A DNA stretch of 64,000 bases, from contig NC_003071.7 of assembly GCF_000001735.4 (NCBI RefSeq), positions 14,979,443 through 15,043,442 of the forward strand. The letters run 5' to 3'. The notes under the pieces were generated by a model. That model did not search any database. It saw only the letters and a program-made list of their open reading frames with translations, and was not told the origin of the DNA. This DNA is from Arabidopsis thaliana (lineage: Eukaryota > Streptophyta > Magnoliopsida > Brassicales > Brassicaceae). A program made the translations under genes and the position numbers. This document shows positions 13,279 to 26,347 of this stretch, piece after piece; within the stretch, counting starts at the first letter, position 1; each line of letters starts with the position of its first letter.

Positions 13279-16200
13279 ATGGCTAGGAAGTCCATACGGG
13301 GGAAGGAAGTGGTAATGGTTTCTGATGATGATGATGATGATGATGATGATGTTGATGATGATAAAAATATCATCAAATGTGTCAAACCTCTTACAGTATA
13401 CAAGAATCTTGAAACTCCAACGGATTCTGATGATAATGATGATGATGATGATGATGATGTTGATGTTGATGAAAACATCATCAAATATATCAAACCTGTT
13501 GCAGTATACAAGAAACTTGAAACTCGCTCAAAAAACAACGTATGCATTCTCTTTTTTGTTTGTTTGGTAATATGTGCATTGTGTTTAATTTCTTCATCAA
13601 ACACTTTTTATTATTTCTAGCTCAGAAACCATTTTAGTATATTGACTTAACAATTGTTCTTCATTATCATGTATTAATTAGTTGGTTCCGTTTTTTTTTT
13701 TTTTTTGGTATGAAAACTGGTTCGGTTTTACTAATTAGAGAATAGACTAATTGGAGGAAATGTGTTGTTGTATTTGTATCTATAGTTTTTTTCATTATTA
13801 ATTAGTTTTTTCTTTGTTTATTCAGCCATATTTCCTACGAAGGTCTTTGAAGTACATAATCCAAGCAAAGAAAAAAAAGAAGTATGAATCTCTTCTATAT
13901 CACTTTTGTTTATCATTTTTTTTATGCTTTCAGAAGTGATATCATTTCAAAGAAAAATTCTCAAAATTAAATACCATATCTTTTATGTTTTGTTTTCTAA
14001 AATCACCACCAAAATTAAGCATATGTGAAATGACCCTTCCTAAACTTAAAATTCACTAGTATTTTTTGGAACTAAATTTGTTTTGTGGTATTGTAATTAG
14101 GATATTACTTTTCTCTTTTCTAATACATGAAATGACGACTTCTTCGCTTCTCATGCCACACTTATATTTTGCTTAGGTCAAATTCAGGTGGGAAAATAAG
14201 ATTCAACTACAGGGATGTGAGTAACAAAATGACACTAAAAGCTGAAGGTGAGCCTTTAATTGGTTGTTTCCTTTCAAAAAAAATTCTCTCGTTGTGATTT
14301 CTTCTGACAGTTTATCATCTACATATACATTTCTGTATCCAAATGCAGTAGTGGAAAATTTTTCTTGCCCATTTTGCTTGATTCCATGTGGAGGTCACGA
14401 GGTAGGCACTAATTAATTAGAATCAAGCTTTCTAATAATATCTTTCATTTTTAACAACGTGTATTCAGAAGTTTCATGCTCATTTAGTCTATCTTTGCTA
14501 AAATACAATGTCTTATGTTTGTGCACAGGGCTTGCAACTTCATTTGAAGTCATCACATGACGCCTTTAAATTTGAGTTTTATGTAAGTAAAATTTTTTAG
14601 TGATCTAATTTTGTTTATGTTTTTGCATGAAATAGTATGTAACAAGAGTACTATTTATCTATTTTAGCGGGCAGAGAAAGATCACGGACCGGAAGTTGAT
14701 GTCTCCGTGAAAAGTGATACAATAAAATTTGGGGTTAGTAGTAAACTCGATACATAAATGCAATGTTAGTCATAATGTTGAACTCACCATGATGTTATTT
14801 TTTTTAATTTATTTTTCAGGTTCTAAAGGATGATGTAGGAAATCCCCAATTGAGCCCTTTGACGTTTTGGTAAAATTTCGAATGCCTTTCTCTAGTTGCT
14901 AAGATATGTTTCAGCATCATCTTCTAAAAGCCAAACCATAATCTATGCAGCTCGAAAAATCGTAACCAAAGAAGACAAAGAGATGATAGCAATAACGTTA
15001 AGAAACTTAATGTACTCCTTATGGAGTTGGATTTAGATGACTTACCTCGTGGCACAGAAAATGATTCTACTCATGTGAATGATGATAATGTCTCATCGCC
15101 ACCAAGAGCTCACTCTTCCGAGAAGATTAGCGACATTTTAACCACGACTCAACTAGCAATAGCTGAATCCTCTGAACCTAAGGTGCCTCATGTGAATGAT
15201 GGTAATGTCTCATCGCCACCAAGAGCTCACTCTTCGGCCGAGAAGAATGAATCTACTCATGTGAATGATGATGATGATGTCTCATCACCACCTAGAGCTC
15301 ACTCTTTGGAGAAGAATGAATCTACTCATGTGAATGAGGATAATATTTCATCGCCACCAAAAGCTCACTCTTCGAAGAAGAATGAATCGACTCATATGAA
15401 TGATGAAGATGTCTCATTTCCACCAAGAACTCGCTCTTCGAAGGAGACGAGCGACATTTTAACCACAACTCAACCAGCAATAGTTGAACCTTCTGAACCT
15501 AAGGTGCGTCGTGTTAGTAGAAGAAAACAGTTATATGCAAAGCGGTACAAGGCTAGAGAGACTCAACCAGCAATAGCTGAGTCTTCTGAACCAAAGGTGC
15601 TGCATGTGAATGATGAAAATGTCTCATCGCCACCAGAAGCTCACTCTTTGGAGAAGGCTAGCGACATTTTAACCACGACTCAACCAGCAATAGCTGAGTC
15701 CTCTGAACCTAAGGTGCCTCATGTGAATGATGAAAATGTATCATCGACACCAAGAGCTCACTCTTCAAAGAAGAATAAATCTACTCGTAAGAATGTTGAT
15801 AATGTCCCATCGCCACCAAAAACTCGCTCTTCGAAGAAGACTAGCGACATATTAACTACGACTCAACCAACAATAGCTGAGTCTTCTGAACCTAAGGTGC
15901 GTCATGTGAATGATGATAATGTCTCATCGACACCAAGAGCTCACTCTTCAAAGAAGAATAAATCTACTCGTAAGAATGATGATAATATTCCATCGCCACC
16001 AAAAACTCGCTCTTCGAAGAAGACTAGCAACATTTTAGCTACGACTCAACCAGCAAAAGCTGAGCCTTCTGAACCTAAGGTGACTCGTGTTAGTAGAAGA
16101 AAAGAGTTACATGCAGAGCGGTGCGAGGCTAAAAGGTTATTTTCTTTTGATTTATTTGCTCAAAGTTATACATAATCACTACTAAGATTATTACTTGTCT

Positions 16201-17116
16201 ACAGATTGGAGCGTCTTAAGGGTCGACAGTTCTATCACTCCCAAACAATGCAGGTGGTTTAATTTTCTTCATGTCTTTGATTTATGTAACAATGTTTTGT
16301 ATCTATTTTATTTCACTAACCAAAAGCTGCACGGTGAAGCCAATTACTTTTGAACAAGTAATGTCTAACGAGGATAGCGAGAATGAGACTGATGATTATG
16401 CTTTAGATATTAGCGAACGCCTGGTAATTTTTCTTTTCTTTCTTGCTTTTTTCTTGATTTTTATTGAATTGTTACGAAAAATCATATTCACTGAAGGATT
16501 TTTATTGTTTTTTTTGAAAATATTCACAGAGACTTGAACGTCTTGTGGGTGTGAGCAAAGAGGAAAAGCGATACATGTATCTTTGGAACATATTTGTACG
16601 AAAACAAAGGTAGCTTTTTACTTTCTATTTTACTTGCATACATGAATTAGAACAATATGATCAAAGTCAAGTTGCCAAATTGTTGGACGGGTTTTAGCTA
16701 GCTTTGTTAAAAATGTGGTTCTTTGGGGGCAGGGTGATCGCGGATGGACATGTTCCTTGGGCATGTGAAGAGTTTGCAAAACTTCATAAGGAAGAGATGA
16801 AGAATTCTTCATCTTTCGATTGGTAATAGTCTTTCATAGACATCAAACTAATATCTAACTCATACTCATCATGTGATACGAAACTTGTTGGAGGGATAAT
16901 CACTTTATATTTGACTTTGCCTTGATGCTTGCGTGCTTCGTGAGCAGGTGGTGGAGAATGTTTAGGATTAAACTGTGGAACAACGGTCTCATCTGCGCCA
17001 AGACCTTCCACAAATGCACTACCATCCTCCTCAGTAACTCGGATGAAGCAGGACAATTCACCTCTGGCAGTGCTGCTAATGCCAACAATCAACAATCTAT
17101 GGAAGTTGATGAATAA
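13279..17116 (+). CDS. FIS2: FIS2 polycomb (PRC2) zinc-finger protein
   Basis: Thirteen coding exons: 13279-13539, 13826-13881, 14177-14247, 14349-14401, 14529-14582, 14668-14733, 14820-14869, 14951-16135, 16205-16253, 16340-16423, 16530-16609, 16733-16822 and 16948-17116, encoding 755 residues. A Su(z)12-type C2H2 finger uses C136, C139, H152 and H157. The 1.2-kb eighth exon is built of degenerate Ser/Asn-rich repeats. The C-terminal VEFS box ([20 protein letters not shown], then SFDWWWRMF and KLWNNGLI) binds the E(z)-like subunit. In the female gametophyte and endosperm it forms PRC2 with MEA, FIE and MSI1, which deposits H3K27me3 and blocks endosperm growth before fertilisation. Two GAT-encoded Asp runs lie in exon 1. 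EMF2 and VRN2 are the paralogues; the Ser-rich repeats identify FIS2. Confidence 0.96.
15063..16080 (+). repeat. Degenerate tandem repeats in FIS2 exon 8
   Basis: Two alternating modules recur. One reads roughly [20 protein letters not shown] (at 15070, 15250, 15325, 15385 and variants at 15600, 15720, 15900). The other reads [19 protein letters not shown] (at 15135, 15450, 15660, 15845, 16025). A third, [16 protein letters not shown], appears at about 15510 and again at 16085. The repeats stay in frame and make up roughly half of the protein. Confidence 0.9.
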
Positions 17117-17561
17117 CAGTGGTTAGTCGCCATGGAGATCTCGAGATCTTTTTCTTAGTAGTAGGGATCAACAAGGCTGAGATCTCTATCTCGTTTATTA
17201 CATTTCTTTCTATTTACTGTGTCGTAACCTTTAAGTCTACCCTCTTACTAGTTTGTGAATCTGTGACATTCAGATCAATAAGGTTAAGCTTGAAATTTAA
17301 AATACTTGAGAAGGAGAGACTAATTCATGTTTATCCTCATCAAAGGCAAATGAGGGACAAGGTAGTATTTAATTACAATACCCAGACGACAAAACCAAGT
17401 TTTTTTTTTTTCAAATTTACAAACCCTTGCTTACTTCTATACCTAATTTGACCCATTTTTTTATTTAGAGACTTTTTTTTTCTACTGGGGAGAAACAGTG
17501 AATAAGGTATATTCACTCACTCGCCAGCAGACTCACCTGCATTCATTCTTCGCCATCATCA
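17117..17561. other. Convergent 3' flanks of FIS2 and the phosphatase
   Basis: No gene. This is the shared 3' region between the FIS2 stop and the minus-strand phosphatase stop, with T runs at 17400-17411 and 17473-17480. Confidence 0.5.
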
Positions 17562-19148
17562 TCAGTAGACAGAAATGTCGACGCTTATGCCTCCCATGGA
17601 AAGATTTTTCCCAGAAAGCTTTTGGTCCTCACGCAAGCCCAGCCACAGACACGATATCCTCGCCATCGCAGCCTGCCCCACCACTTTCACCCTGTACACC
17701 ATGCTCAGATCTGCAGCTGCCGCCCATAGCTCATTCCCATTAACTTTCACTGACCTCCGTGACCGTGAGTCATCATCATTATAGCCCTCTAGATCCGAGT
17801 GGGTGACTACAACCATTGACCCATCATCAAACACCACTACATTCCCAGAACAAACCTGCTTCACATTTCTCGGGATCAAAGCTGAAGTTGCATCAGTTAA
17901 GCAACTCTGAGTATTCAGCACCTTGACATGGTAGTACTCAACAACGGCCTGCAAATACATCAACAATCAGAAGAAGAAGAATAAATGACTAAACTCTGGT
18001 TCATCGGTGATGAAGAATGGGACCCCTGTCAGATACCTTCCATTGGGCTGCTGCTAAAAGAACCCTGGGCCTGATTGATCTCACGTAGGAATATGCTGCT
18101 TCAGGTGTCATGTTTTTGTGTTGAACCTGTGTTGAAAAGGTATGATCAGAGAAAAGGAGAAAAAGTGTCTCTGCTCAAAATGTTTTTCTGGGATTTATTG
18201 CAATACAAACCAAGTAGCATATGACAATAGTTGTGCTGCGACCCCGACCCGCTTTGCAGTGAACATAAGTCGTCTTTCCAAGCGAAGCATTTCCTTCAAG
18301 GAGACAAAATAGAATTTGAGATCAAATGAACGCGGGTTCGGACAACAGTAAGCTTTTTAATAATGGTCAGTGGCAAAAAACGTAAAAGAATAAAATGAGA
18401 AGGTACACTTACTATGGATAAATTCTACAGCTTGGCATATTGCTTCCATGGAAGGAGCAAAACAATAATCTCTTGTAGCAATCACCAGGTGGTCAATGCA
18501 GTAAGACTTCCATAAGAGTAAGAAAATTAAATGGGCCGGGTCAGTACATAGAAGAAACCAAAAGACAGAACGGCCACATTAAATAACTCACTTTGTAGAG
18601 AGACGATGGAACCAAAGTTTCATATGGCTCATTCAGAGTGATCACTCCACAAACACCGAGCTCTTTCAGCTGTGGAACATCAGATGGAAATGGAACAGCT
18701 CCCAGTAATATAAACTGCAGAAACCAAAGAGAGAGAGAAGCATAAGCAAAAGACCCAGAACCAAATCCAGAAAACATACTTAGAGGAGTATCTACAAGAG
18801 ATACAACAACAAATGAAGACGATTTTACACAAACCATCAAAAGCAGCACAATCTACATGATCAATGTATCAATTTCCACTAAAACAGCTCAAAGGACAAT
18901 CAAGATTTTACCTCAGCCACGCGATCCCACCAGCGAAACTCAGATTCGAGCTTATTCCTAACAACGTTGTAAACCAGAGTAGGATAAAACAAAGCACGAG
19001 CACCAACACCAACGAGTGCCCTCTTTGTAGTCAACACAATCACGTTTCCTCTGCTCACCAATACCGCCTTATCTCCATCATCAACGTTATCCTCAACCGA
19101 TCTCTCCCTCTTCTCCTCATCCGTTTCCGTCAGTTCTTTGATATACAT
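17562..19148 (-). CDS. PTPMT1: PTPMT1-type dual-specificity phosphatase (phosphatidylglycerophosphate phosphatase)
   Basis: Six exons read on the minus strand: 19148-18912, 18714-18592, 18506-18413, 18293-18211, 18126-18037 and 17948-17562, giving 337 residues. The PTP signature HCKAGRGRST carries Cys164 and Arg170 (CX5R), and the upstream loop ILLGAVPFPSDVPQLKELGV is characteristic of PTPMT1. In animals and plants this family removes phosphate from phosphatidylglycerophosphate in cardiolipin and PG synthesis. The C-terminal 120 residues or so are a plant extension (VKVVGQAAMARISCLWLGL) without known motifs. The fit with AT2G35680 is by length and position. The gene is divergent from ACX5, sharing about 1.4 kb of promoter. 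Confidence 0.9.
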
Positions 19149-20519
19149 ATTCCTCAGTCAAAGATCTAAAGATCCAACACACACCAAAAAAAAAAACAAT
19201 CTATTCTCCTGCCAACCGATGCCCTAATAATCAATCACCAGTCTTATATACACAGACACGATTATTCACAATCCTAATTGATTCGAAGACAAAGCCAAGA
19301 AGAAAGTCTACACGTAATCGAAATCGCGATAAAGTCAAGAGGAAGCAACCGAAGAAATTTTGAATTCAAAATCTTCAGGGAGATCACCACCATATTTCGC
19401 CTGAAACAAAACGATGATCCGATCAAACGCCGGTAACGACGAGACGGAGAAGACTGAAAAAAATCCGATCACCGATGGATATAAATCAAATTCGCCAAAT
19501 GACCAAAGAGAAGAATCGCCCTAAGAACAAGTTTTCGAAATTTGGGGATCGAGAATTTTGTTTTTGCCTAATCTCTACTCAACCTTTAGGTTTTCTCTTT
19601 AAGAGAGGAGAACCAAAAAAAGAAGGATCTCAGTGTTTTCAATGAGAGGGTTTTTGCTAAACTGACAAGCGTTTCACCTCTTATTGTAGCTTTTATGTGA
19701 AAGTCAATGCTCTGTTGACACGTGTTTTGCCGATTTATGGAGAAAGAGTCATGCGTCGCACAAGGCCCGGATAATATTAGGATTATCCTTTCTTTAACTC
19801 TTTTTTTTGTTTTGGATAAGATCCTTTCTTTAATTTTTAAGTATCAAATTAATTTAAGTTTTTTAAAAGAACAATTAATTTACCCATATTTGAAATGAAA
19901 AGAAAATTATGTTTTTAATTGTTAAAATTCAAGACTTCTTGAGCCAAAAATAAAGTTCTCTTTGAGCTTAAGAAAAAGTATCTAAGTCCTCTAAAATATT
20001 AAATTCAAAACAAACAAAACTAGTCCTGGGTAATACTTTCGAGTAAAAAGAATTTACAACTAGGCTACAAAATAGAAATTACTGCAAATAGGCTTTATTA
20101 TATTGGAGTGATTTACTAAAGTCAACAAAAAAAAATCAAAAGTAGCTGAGCAAATTATCTACAGCCCACGAGAGTGTAGTAATGGGCTAATGGGCTAATG
20201 GCAACTATGATGTGTAGATGATTAGAGAGAGCTTGATTAGTTTTAAACCAAATCTTATCACGTCTTTCATTAGAATCCGATATAAATGATAAATACTTGG
20301 AACTTTCTATTACCAATTTTTTTGTTACCTTTATTACATTAGTCTCTCTTTCTGTTCAAACTTGTAATCCTAAAAATAGAACAAAATCCTCTGTTTTTTC
20401 TGTAACGAATTCTTTCTTATTGAATCACCCAAAGGTAAGAGCTTTTTTAGTGGCTTCTCTTTCTTTGATTTATCCAATTTTTCACACACACTCGAGAATC
20501 TGAGACAATAGAGAGAACA
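19149..20519. promoter_or_regulatory. Divergent promoter region, phosphatase and ACX5
   Basis: Non-coding. The first 450 bases or so are the phosphatase 5'UTR and probably a leader intron. The rest is AT-rich; the repeated AATGGGCTAATGGGCTAATGG at about 20178-20200 contains two site II-like TGGGCT motifs. A leader rich in CTCTCT precedes the ACX5 start codon. Confidence 0.45.
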
Positions 20520-23450
20520 ATGGAGAGAGTTGATCACCTTGCCGATGAGAGGAACAAAGCAGAGTTCAACGTCGACGATATGAAGATCGTCTGGGCCGGT
20601 TCCCGCCACGCTTTCGATGTTTCAAATCGTATGTCTCGCCTCGTCGCTAATGATCCGGTAAGATTTCTCCTTCCTCCTTTCTCTGTTTTTCCGGCGACAT
20701 TTCCGATGTGAATTTCGAAACTTTTGCCATGTTAAGGTCTTTGAGAAAAGCAAAAGAGCTGTGATGAGTAGGAAAGAGTTGTTCAAGAACACGTTGAGGA
20801 AAAGTGTTCACGCTTGGAAGTTGATTAACGAGCTTCGTCTCTCAGATGAGGAAGGACTCAAATTGAGATCTTTCATGGATCAACCAGGCTTCTTGGATCT
20901 GCATTGGGTATAACACAAAATTTACAATTTCCCTTGGGTGGTTTAATTAGAATTTTGGTGTTGAATTGGTTTTGTGGTGGATAGGGAATGTTTGTGCCTG
21001 CAATTAAAGGACAAGGCACAGAGCAACAACAACAAAAGTGGTTGTCTTTAGCTACTAAGATGCAGATAATTGGATGTTATGCTCAAACTGAGCTTGGTCA
21101 TGGCTCTAATGTTCAAGGCCTTGAGACAACCGCTACTTTTGATCCAAAGACAGATCAGTTTATCATTCACAGTCCAACTCAGACATCATCCAAAGTAAGG
21201 GGAAGAAGTATAGACAGTTATCTATTTTGATCTCTGAGTGTTTAAATTGTGTCTTGATTTTGTTTTGTTTGAAACATTAGTGGTGGCCTGGTGGGTTAGG
21301 AAAAGTTTCTACTCATGCTGTTATTTATGCTCGTCTAATAACCAATGGCAAAGACCATGGTGTACATGGTAAGGCACTAGAACGATTTCTTATTCATTTT
21401 TTTAATAATCATCAGTAGTATTGAGTAACAAGATTTTTCTGTTTTTCAGGATTCATCGTGCAGCTGCGTAGTTTGGATGATCATTCTCCTCTTCCGGGTA
21501 TAACCGTTGGTGATATCGGAATGAAGTTTGGAAACGGGGCATATAACTCAATGGACAATGGTTTTCTTATGTTTGATCATTTTCGCATTCCTAGAGATCA
21601 AATGCTCATGAGGTCCTCTCTCTTTGGCCCTTTCTATGAATAAAAGCATTTTATCATTTAATATCCCTAAGAGAAACAGATTTATGGTTGTGCATTTTTC
21701 TTCTTATAGACTGTCAAAAGTTACAAGAGAAGGAAAATATGTAGCATCAGATGTTCCAAGGCAATTGGTGTATGGTACTATGGTGTATGTGAGACAGTCT
21801 ATTGTGTCAAATGCTTCCACCGCGCTGGCTCGGGCAGTTTGCATTGCTACTAGGTACAGTGCTGTTCGAAGGCAGTTTGGCTCACATGATGGTGGCATTG
21901 AGACACAGGTATTCAACAAATCTCACTATTCATAACTATGGGGCAAAAATGTTTTCTGTAACTTAGTTAAGTAAGAATCCAATCTCTAGATAGAATATGG
22001 TCATCAGTCATGACCATAAACATAGAGACCAGTTATTGATGTTGTTATAATTGGCAGGTGATTAATTATAAAACTCAGCAGAACAGGTTGTTTCCTCTGC
22101 TGGCATCTGCATATGCATTTCGGTTTGTAGGGGAATGGCTGAAGTGGCTCTACACTGATGTAACAAAAAGACTAGAGGCCAGTGATTTCGCAACATTGCC
22201 TGAAGCTCATGCATGCACTGCTGGATTGAAGTCTATGACTACCTCAGCCACCTCTGTATGCTTTCAAATCTTAACTTATTAAAATAAGTTGAATATTATC
22301 AGCTAAACTGTGTTTTTTTTGTTGTTGGTTAAAAGGATGGGATTGAAGAATGTCGTAAGTTATGTGGTGGACATGGATACTTGTGGTGTAGTGGGCTTCC
22401 TGAATTGTTTGCTGTATATGTTCCTGCTTGCACATACGAGGGAGACAATGTTGTGTTGCAGTTACAGGTATTCTTAAACTTATCTTCTTGAATATCACTT
22501 TTAAGAATCATTTCAAGCCCCTACTCTTTATAATGGCAAATGAAATGGTCTTAAAATTTTGTTATATATGTTTTAAAACAATGGATCTTCAGGTTGCTAG
22601 ATTTCTGATGAAGACAGTTTCACAGTTGGGTTCTGGAAAGGCTCCTTCTGGGACAACTGCTTATATGGGCAGAGCAAAACACCTTTTGCAATGCAGTTCC
22701 GGAGTTCGAAATGGTGATTTTTTCATGGATACTACCATAATATTTATACTCTTTATATCTACCTGTTTTCTGAATTTATCTTGGTTGAGAATGTAGCTAG
22801 GGACTGGTTAAACCCTGGTATGGTGTTGGAAGCTTTTGAAGCAAGAGCTTTGAGAATGGCTGTTACTTGTGCTAACAATCTAAGCAAGTTTGAGAATCAA
22901 GAACAAGGATTCTCAGAACTCTTGGCTGATCTTGTTGAGGCTGCTACTGCTCATTGCCAGTTAATTGTTGTTTCTAAGTAAGTAAATAAGCTTCTTCACT
23001 AAAATTTTACAAACTAATCAACAGACTCAAATCATAACTTACGTGAAAATTCACAGGTTTATAGCCAAAGTAGAGGGAGATATTGAAGGAAAAGGAGTGA
23101 AGAAACAGCTCAAGAATCTATGCTACATCTACGCACTCTATCTCCTTCACAAACACCTTGGTGATTTCCTCAGTACAAACTCTGTTACTCCTGAACAAGC
23201 CTCACTTGCGAACCAGCAGCTTCGATCACTCTACTCTCAGGTTCGACCAAACGCAGTGGCCCTAGTGGACGCCTTCGACTACACGGACCAGTATCTTGGC
23301 TCTGTCTTAGGCCGCTATGACGGAAACGTTTATCCAAAGCTTTTCGAGGAAGCGTTGAAGGATCCACTCAATGACTCGGTGGTTCCTGACGGCTACCGTG
23401 AGTACATCCGACCGTTGATTAAGCAACGCTTCCGCTCTGCCAAACTCTAA
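20520..23450 (+). CDS. ACX5: Peroxisomal acyl-CoA oxidase
   Basis: Eleven exons: 20520-20657, 20737-20907, 20985-21194, 21281-21368, 21450-21612, 21710-21908, 22058-22255, 22336-22467, 22593-22713, 22797-22977 and 23057-23450, giving 664 residues. The enzyme oxidises acyl-CoA to trans-2-enoyl-CoA with FAD and oxygen, releasing peroxide, in peroxisomal beta-oxidation and the chain shortening of jasmonate precursors. The FAD-contact block [20 protein letters not shown] is present. Glu424 in [13 protein letters not shown] is at the catalytic base position of plant ACX1. The C-terminus SAKL ends in a PTS1-type AKL signal. ACX1 is the close paralogue; the neighbourhood identifies ACX5. Confidence 0.96.
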
Positions 23451-25762
23451 CTCTTTCTTTGTGCGGCTAAAAGGGGCAACACTGTTTTATTTATGTTATA
23501 TTTTATTCATGTTTTTAACAAATGTGAAGTAAACTACAAATATCTTAAGTTATATGGGTGATAAATTAATATTTGTAAAATATCACATTTATTTATCTAT
23601 GAAGAAATAAAACAGATTAATTGCATATACAATTTTGTGGTTGTACTATTGCATTTGCATGTCAGCAGATTTTACGATCACATTTAGTTTTATGTGCCCT
23701 TTTGCTTTACCTTCTATTAATTGGCTTTTTTCGATCCATAAAGTTTCCTTACGTTTTTAGTTATTAATTGAGCAATTAATAACCGAATTAGTTAGTTGAA
23801 TATGTATTTATCATACAATTTGTGGTTGTACTATTGCTATTAGCCAACTGTTGTCGTCTATCTAAATCCTCCAACATTGAAAAAAACAAACTAAAACAAA
23901 TAATACATTCGTATTAAAAAAGAAAACTTGTTAGTTGGTTAGTAGTGAAGGTAGTTACGACACCATCCTTAAATTAATTTTGACAGCTTATGTCTTTAAT
24001 CTTGTTTAACCCAAGAGTCTAAATTAAAGACGAAAACCAAGTTTGACTGACTCTTCCGATATATGCATGTACACTATATCACATATCTATATGTGCATGT
24101 ATATATGAGTATGATCTATATGACTATAGATGTATGTATATGTGTGTACGAAGCCTATGAGATCATATAATTGGCTTATGTAACATCTCATGTAGGTTGT
24201 CCTTTCCTTTGTAGTGTCGTGTCTTATCGTCAACTGTCTTTGATTGTTAATTTGTATAGTACATTTTAAGTACCTTGTACTAACGTGTGCTAATGCGGTT
24301 TCTTACATGTGCGTCTCTATGATCAATGGTGTATTCAAATTGTTCACTTAAACACACCTTTCTTCAAATTCTTAATGGGATTGCACATTTGCAAACCTAA
24401 CTCACTAAACTTCGATCATTTCTTTATATGCTAGTTCTTTATATGCTAGATACGTATAACGGCTTTCAGAAGATTTATCCAAATGGAAAACTTTTATCAT
24501 TTGCGAATCAACACCAACATTTTTTTTGGCTTTTTTGTTTTCTATGCTTCCCAACAATTATGTGATAGGTAAATCAAGTAGATGAATATTTACCGTTTAA
24601 AGTATAGTTTTATATGCTCTATTTTTTTGTTTCTCGGTGTGGATCAATGGAAAATTGGAAATCTTCTACTATTTTTTCAAACCCTACTTTTTTTACTAAA
24701 GTAGCTATAGCTAAAAGAAACACCTTAGTAATTCACTAATTCTTAAGCTATGTATTCACTATTATATTCACCATCGATGTATACTACAAAAGAGTGGCTC
24801 GACTGTAGAAACTCGAGAAAGTCCGATAAAGTAATATACCCCAAACACGAATGCTTTATACTTAATATTTAGTGAACCAATTAGGTACTCACTCATAAAA
24901 CGAGGCTAAATGCATTATTTTTTTAAAATCCATATATTTGGTGCCCAATAAATGTAAACGCCGAGTTGTGAGGAGGTTAATCATTTCTTGAATGGAGTTA
25001 CCAGAAACGATGGCTTGAATTCATCCTTTTCTCATACTAGGATTTATCTTATTTTGTATCAATATGCTATTCATTTTTTTAATGAAGATATTATACACAT
25101 ACTGATTTCTCCACATTTACAGAAAGAAGTGTGTAGATATATATACATGTAGCCAGTGCACGAATCTAATCTACAAATACTTTAGTTTTATCTAAATACT
25201 CTCACCTTTCACGAGTCATGATGTAATCTAACCGCTATATTTTACCGTACTAACATCTTTTACCATTTCTAATTGTATTCATATTTCATCACTGTTTTTT
25301 ACCTTGTTATGCGTAATCAATTGAACCCATTTCTTAAATTAATTCAAAATTATCAATTTGCCACGTAATTGTTATTTACATAAAATATTAAATATCTTCT
25401 TCTTTTTTGTAAACCAAAATATTAGAATATCTTCAAACATATGAATTCATAAAAGTCCCGAGTAGTTTTTGTATTTTTCACAACGAGAGAGAGAGAGATC
25501 GAGTATAATACATTCAAAAGTCATCTGGCTATATATGGTATAGTAGGTAGTTAATACTTATACATATATTTTAGGTATAGCCTACAAAAGAAAAAATCTG
25601 CTTTCTAATTTTTGGATGTATATAATAACAAGACACCGACCTCTTCTTCTTCTCAACCCAAAAGAACAAAAACCAATTTTATTTCCTTCTCTCAAATCTT
25701 CCCACCAAAAATTAACTCTTTCGTTCACACTAAGTCCCTTTTAAAAGAAAATATCCCAATTA
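23451..25762. other. Intergenic, ACX5 3' flank and ERF38 promoter
   Basis: About 2.3 kb without a supported gene. An imperfect 25-base direct repeat (TACAATTT(T)GTGGTTGTACTATTGC) occurs at about 23627-23652 and 23813-23836. From 24055 to 24150 the sequence is a TA/TG-rich ATGCATGTA-type microsatellite. A GAGAGAGAGA run lies at 25487-25498, and a CT-rich leader precedes the ERF38 ATG. Confidence 0.5.
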
Positions 25763-26347
25763 ATGGAACGTGACGACTGCCGGAGATTTCAGGACTCGCC
25801 GGCGCAGACGACGGAGAGAAGAGTGAAATATAAACCAAAGAAGAAAAGAGCCAAAGATGATGATGATGAGAAAGTTGTTTCGAAGCATCCAAATTTTCGA
25901 GGTGTCAGAATGAGACAATGGGGAAAATGGGTGTCCGAAATCAGAGAGCCAAAAAAGAAATCAAGAATCTGGCTCGGTACTTTCTCCACGGCGGAGATGG
26001 CGGCGCGTGCTCACGACGTGGCAGCTTTAGCCATCAAAGGCGGTTCTGCACATCTCAACTTCCCGGAGCTCGCTTATCACCTCCCTAGACCAGCTAGTGC
26101 CGACCCTAAAGACATCCAAGCTGCCGCCGCCGCAGCTGCAGCCGCTGTGGCCATTGACATGGATGTAGAGACGTCTTCGCCGTCGCCATCTCCCACAGTT
26201 ACGGAAACGTCATCTCCGGCTATGATAGCACTCTCCGACGACGCGTTCTCCGATCTTCCTGATCTCTTGCTCAACGTGAACCATAACATCGATGGCTTCT
26301 GGGACTCTTTTCCCTATGAAGAACCCTTCCTCTCTCAAAGTTACTAG
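25763..26347 (+). CDS. ERF38: ERF38, AP2/ERF transcription factor (DREB A-4 type)
   Basis: Intronless 194-residue protein, as is usual in this subgroup. One AP2 domain spans about residues 44-103: [20 protein letters not shown], then [27 protein letters not shown] and AHLNFPE. A Lys-rich stretch ([15 protein letters not shown]) just before it is a likely nuclear localisation signal. An Ala run follows the domain at about residues 120-130. The acidic, hydrophobic C-terminus ([20 protein letters not shown]) is a plausible activation segment. ERF proteins bind GCC or DRE/CRT elements. A related ERF lies beside ACX1 on chromosome 4, so ACX-ERF adjacency is ancestral to the duplicated block. Confidence 0.94.

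Noticed and set aside
13260-13604. Minus-strand frame opposite FIS2 exon 1 with Ser runs
   Set aside because: The Ser runs are the reverse complement of the GAT repeats that encode Asp in FIS2.
24055-24150. Possible long hairpin or miRNA-like fold in TA/TG-rich sequence
   Set aside because: The arms (ATATGCATGTACAC and GTGCATGTATAT) need gaps to pair; this is simple-sequence symmetry.
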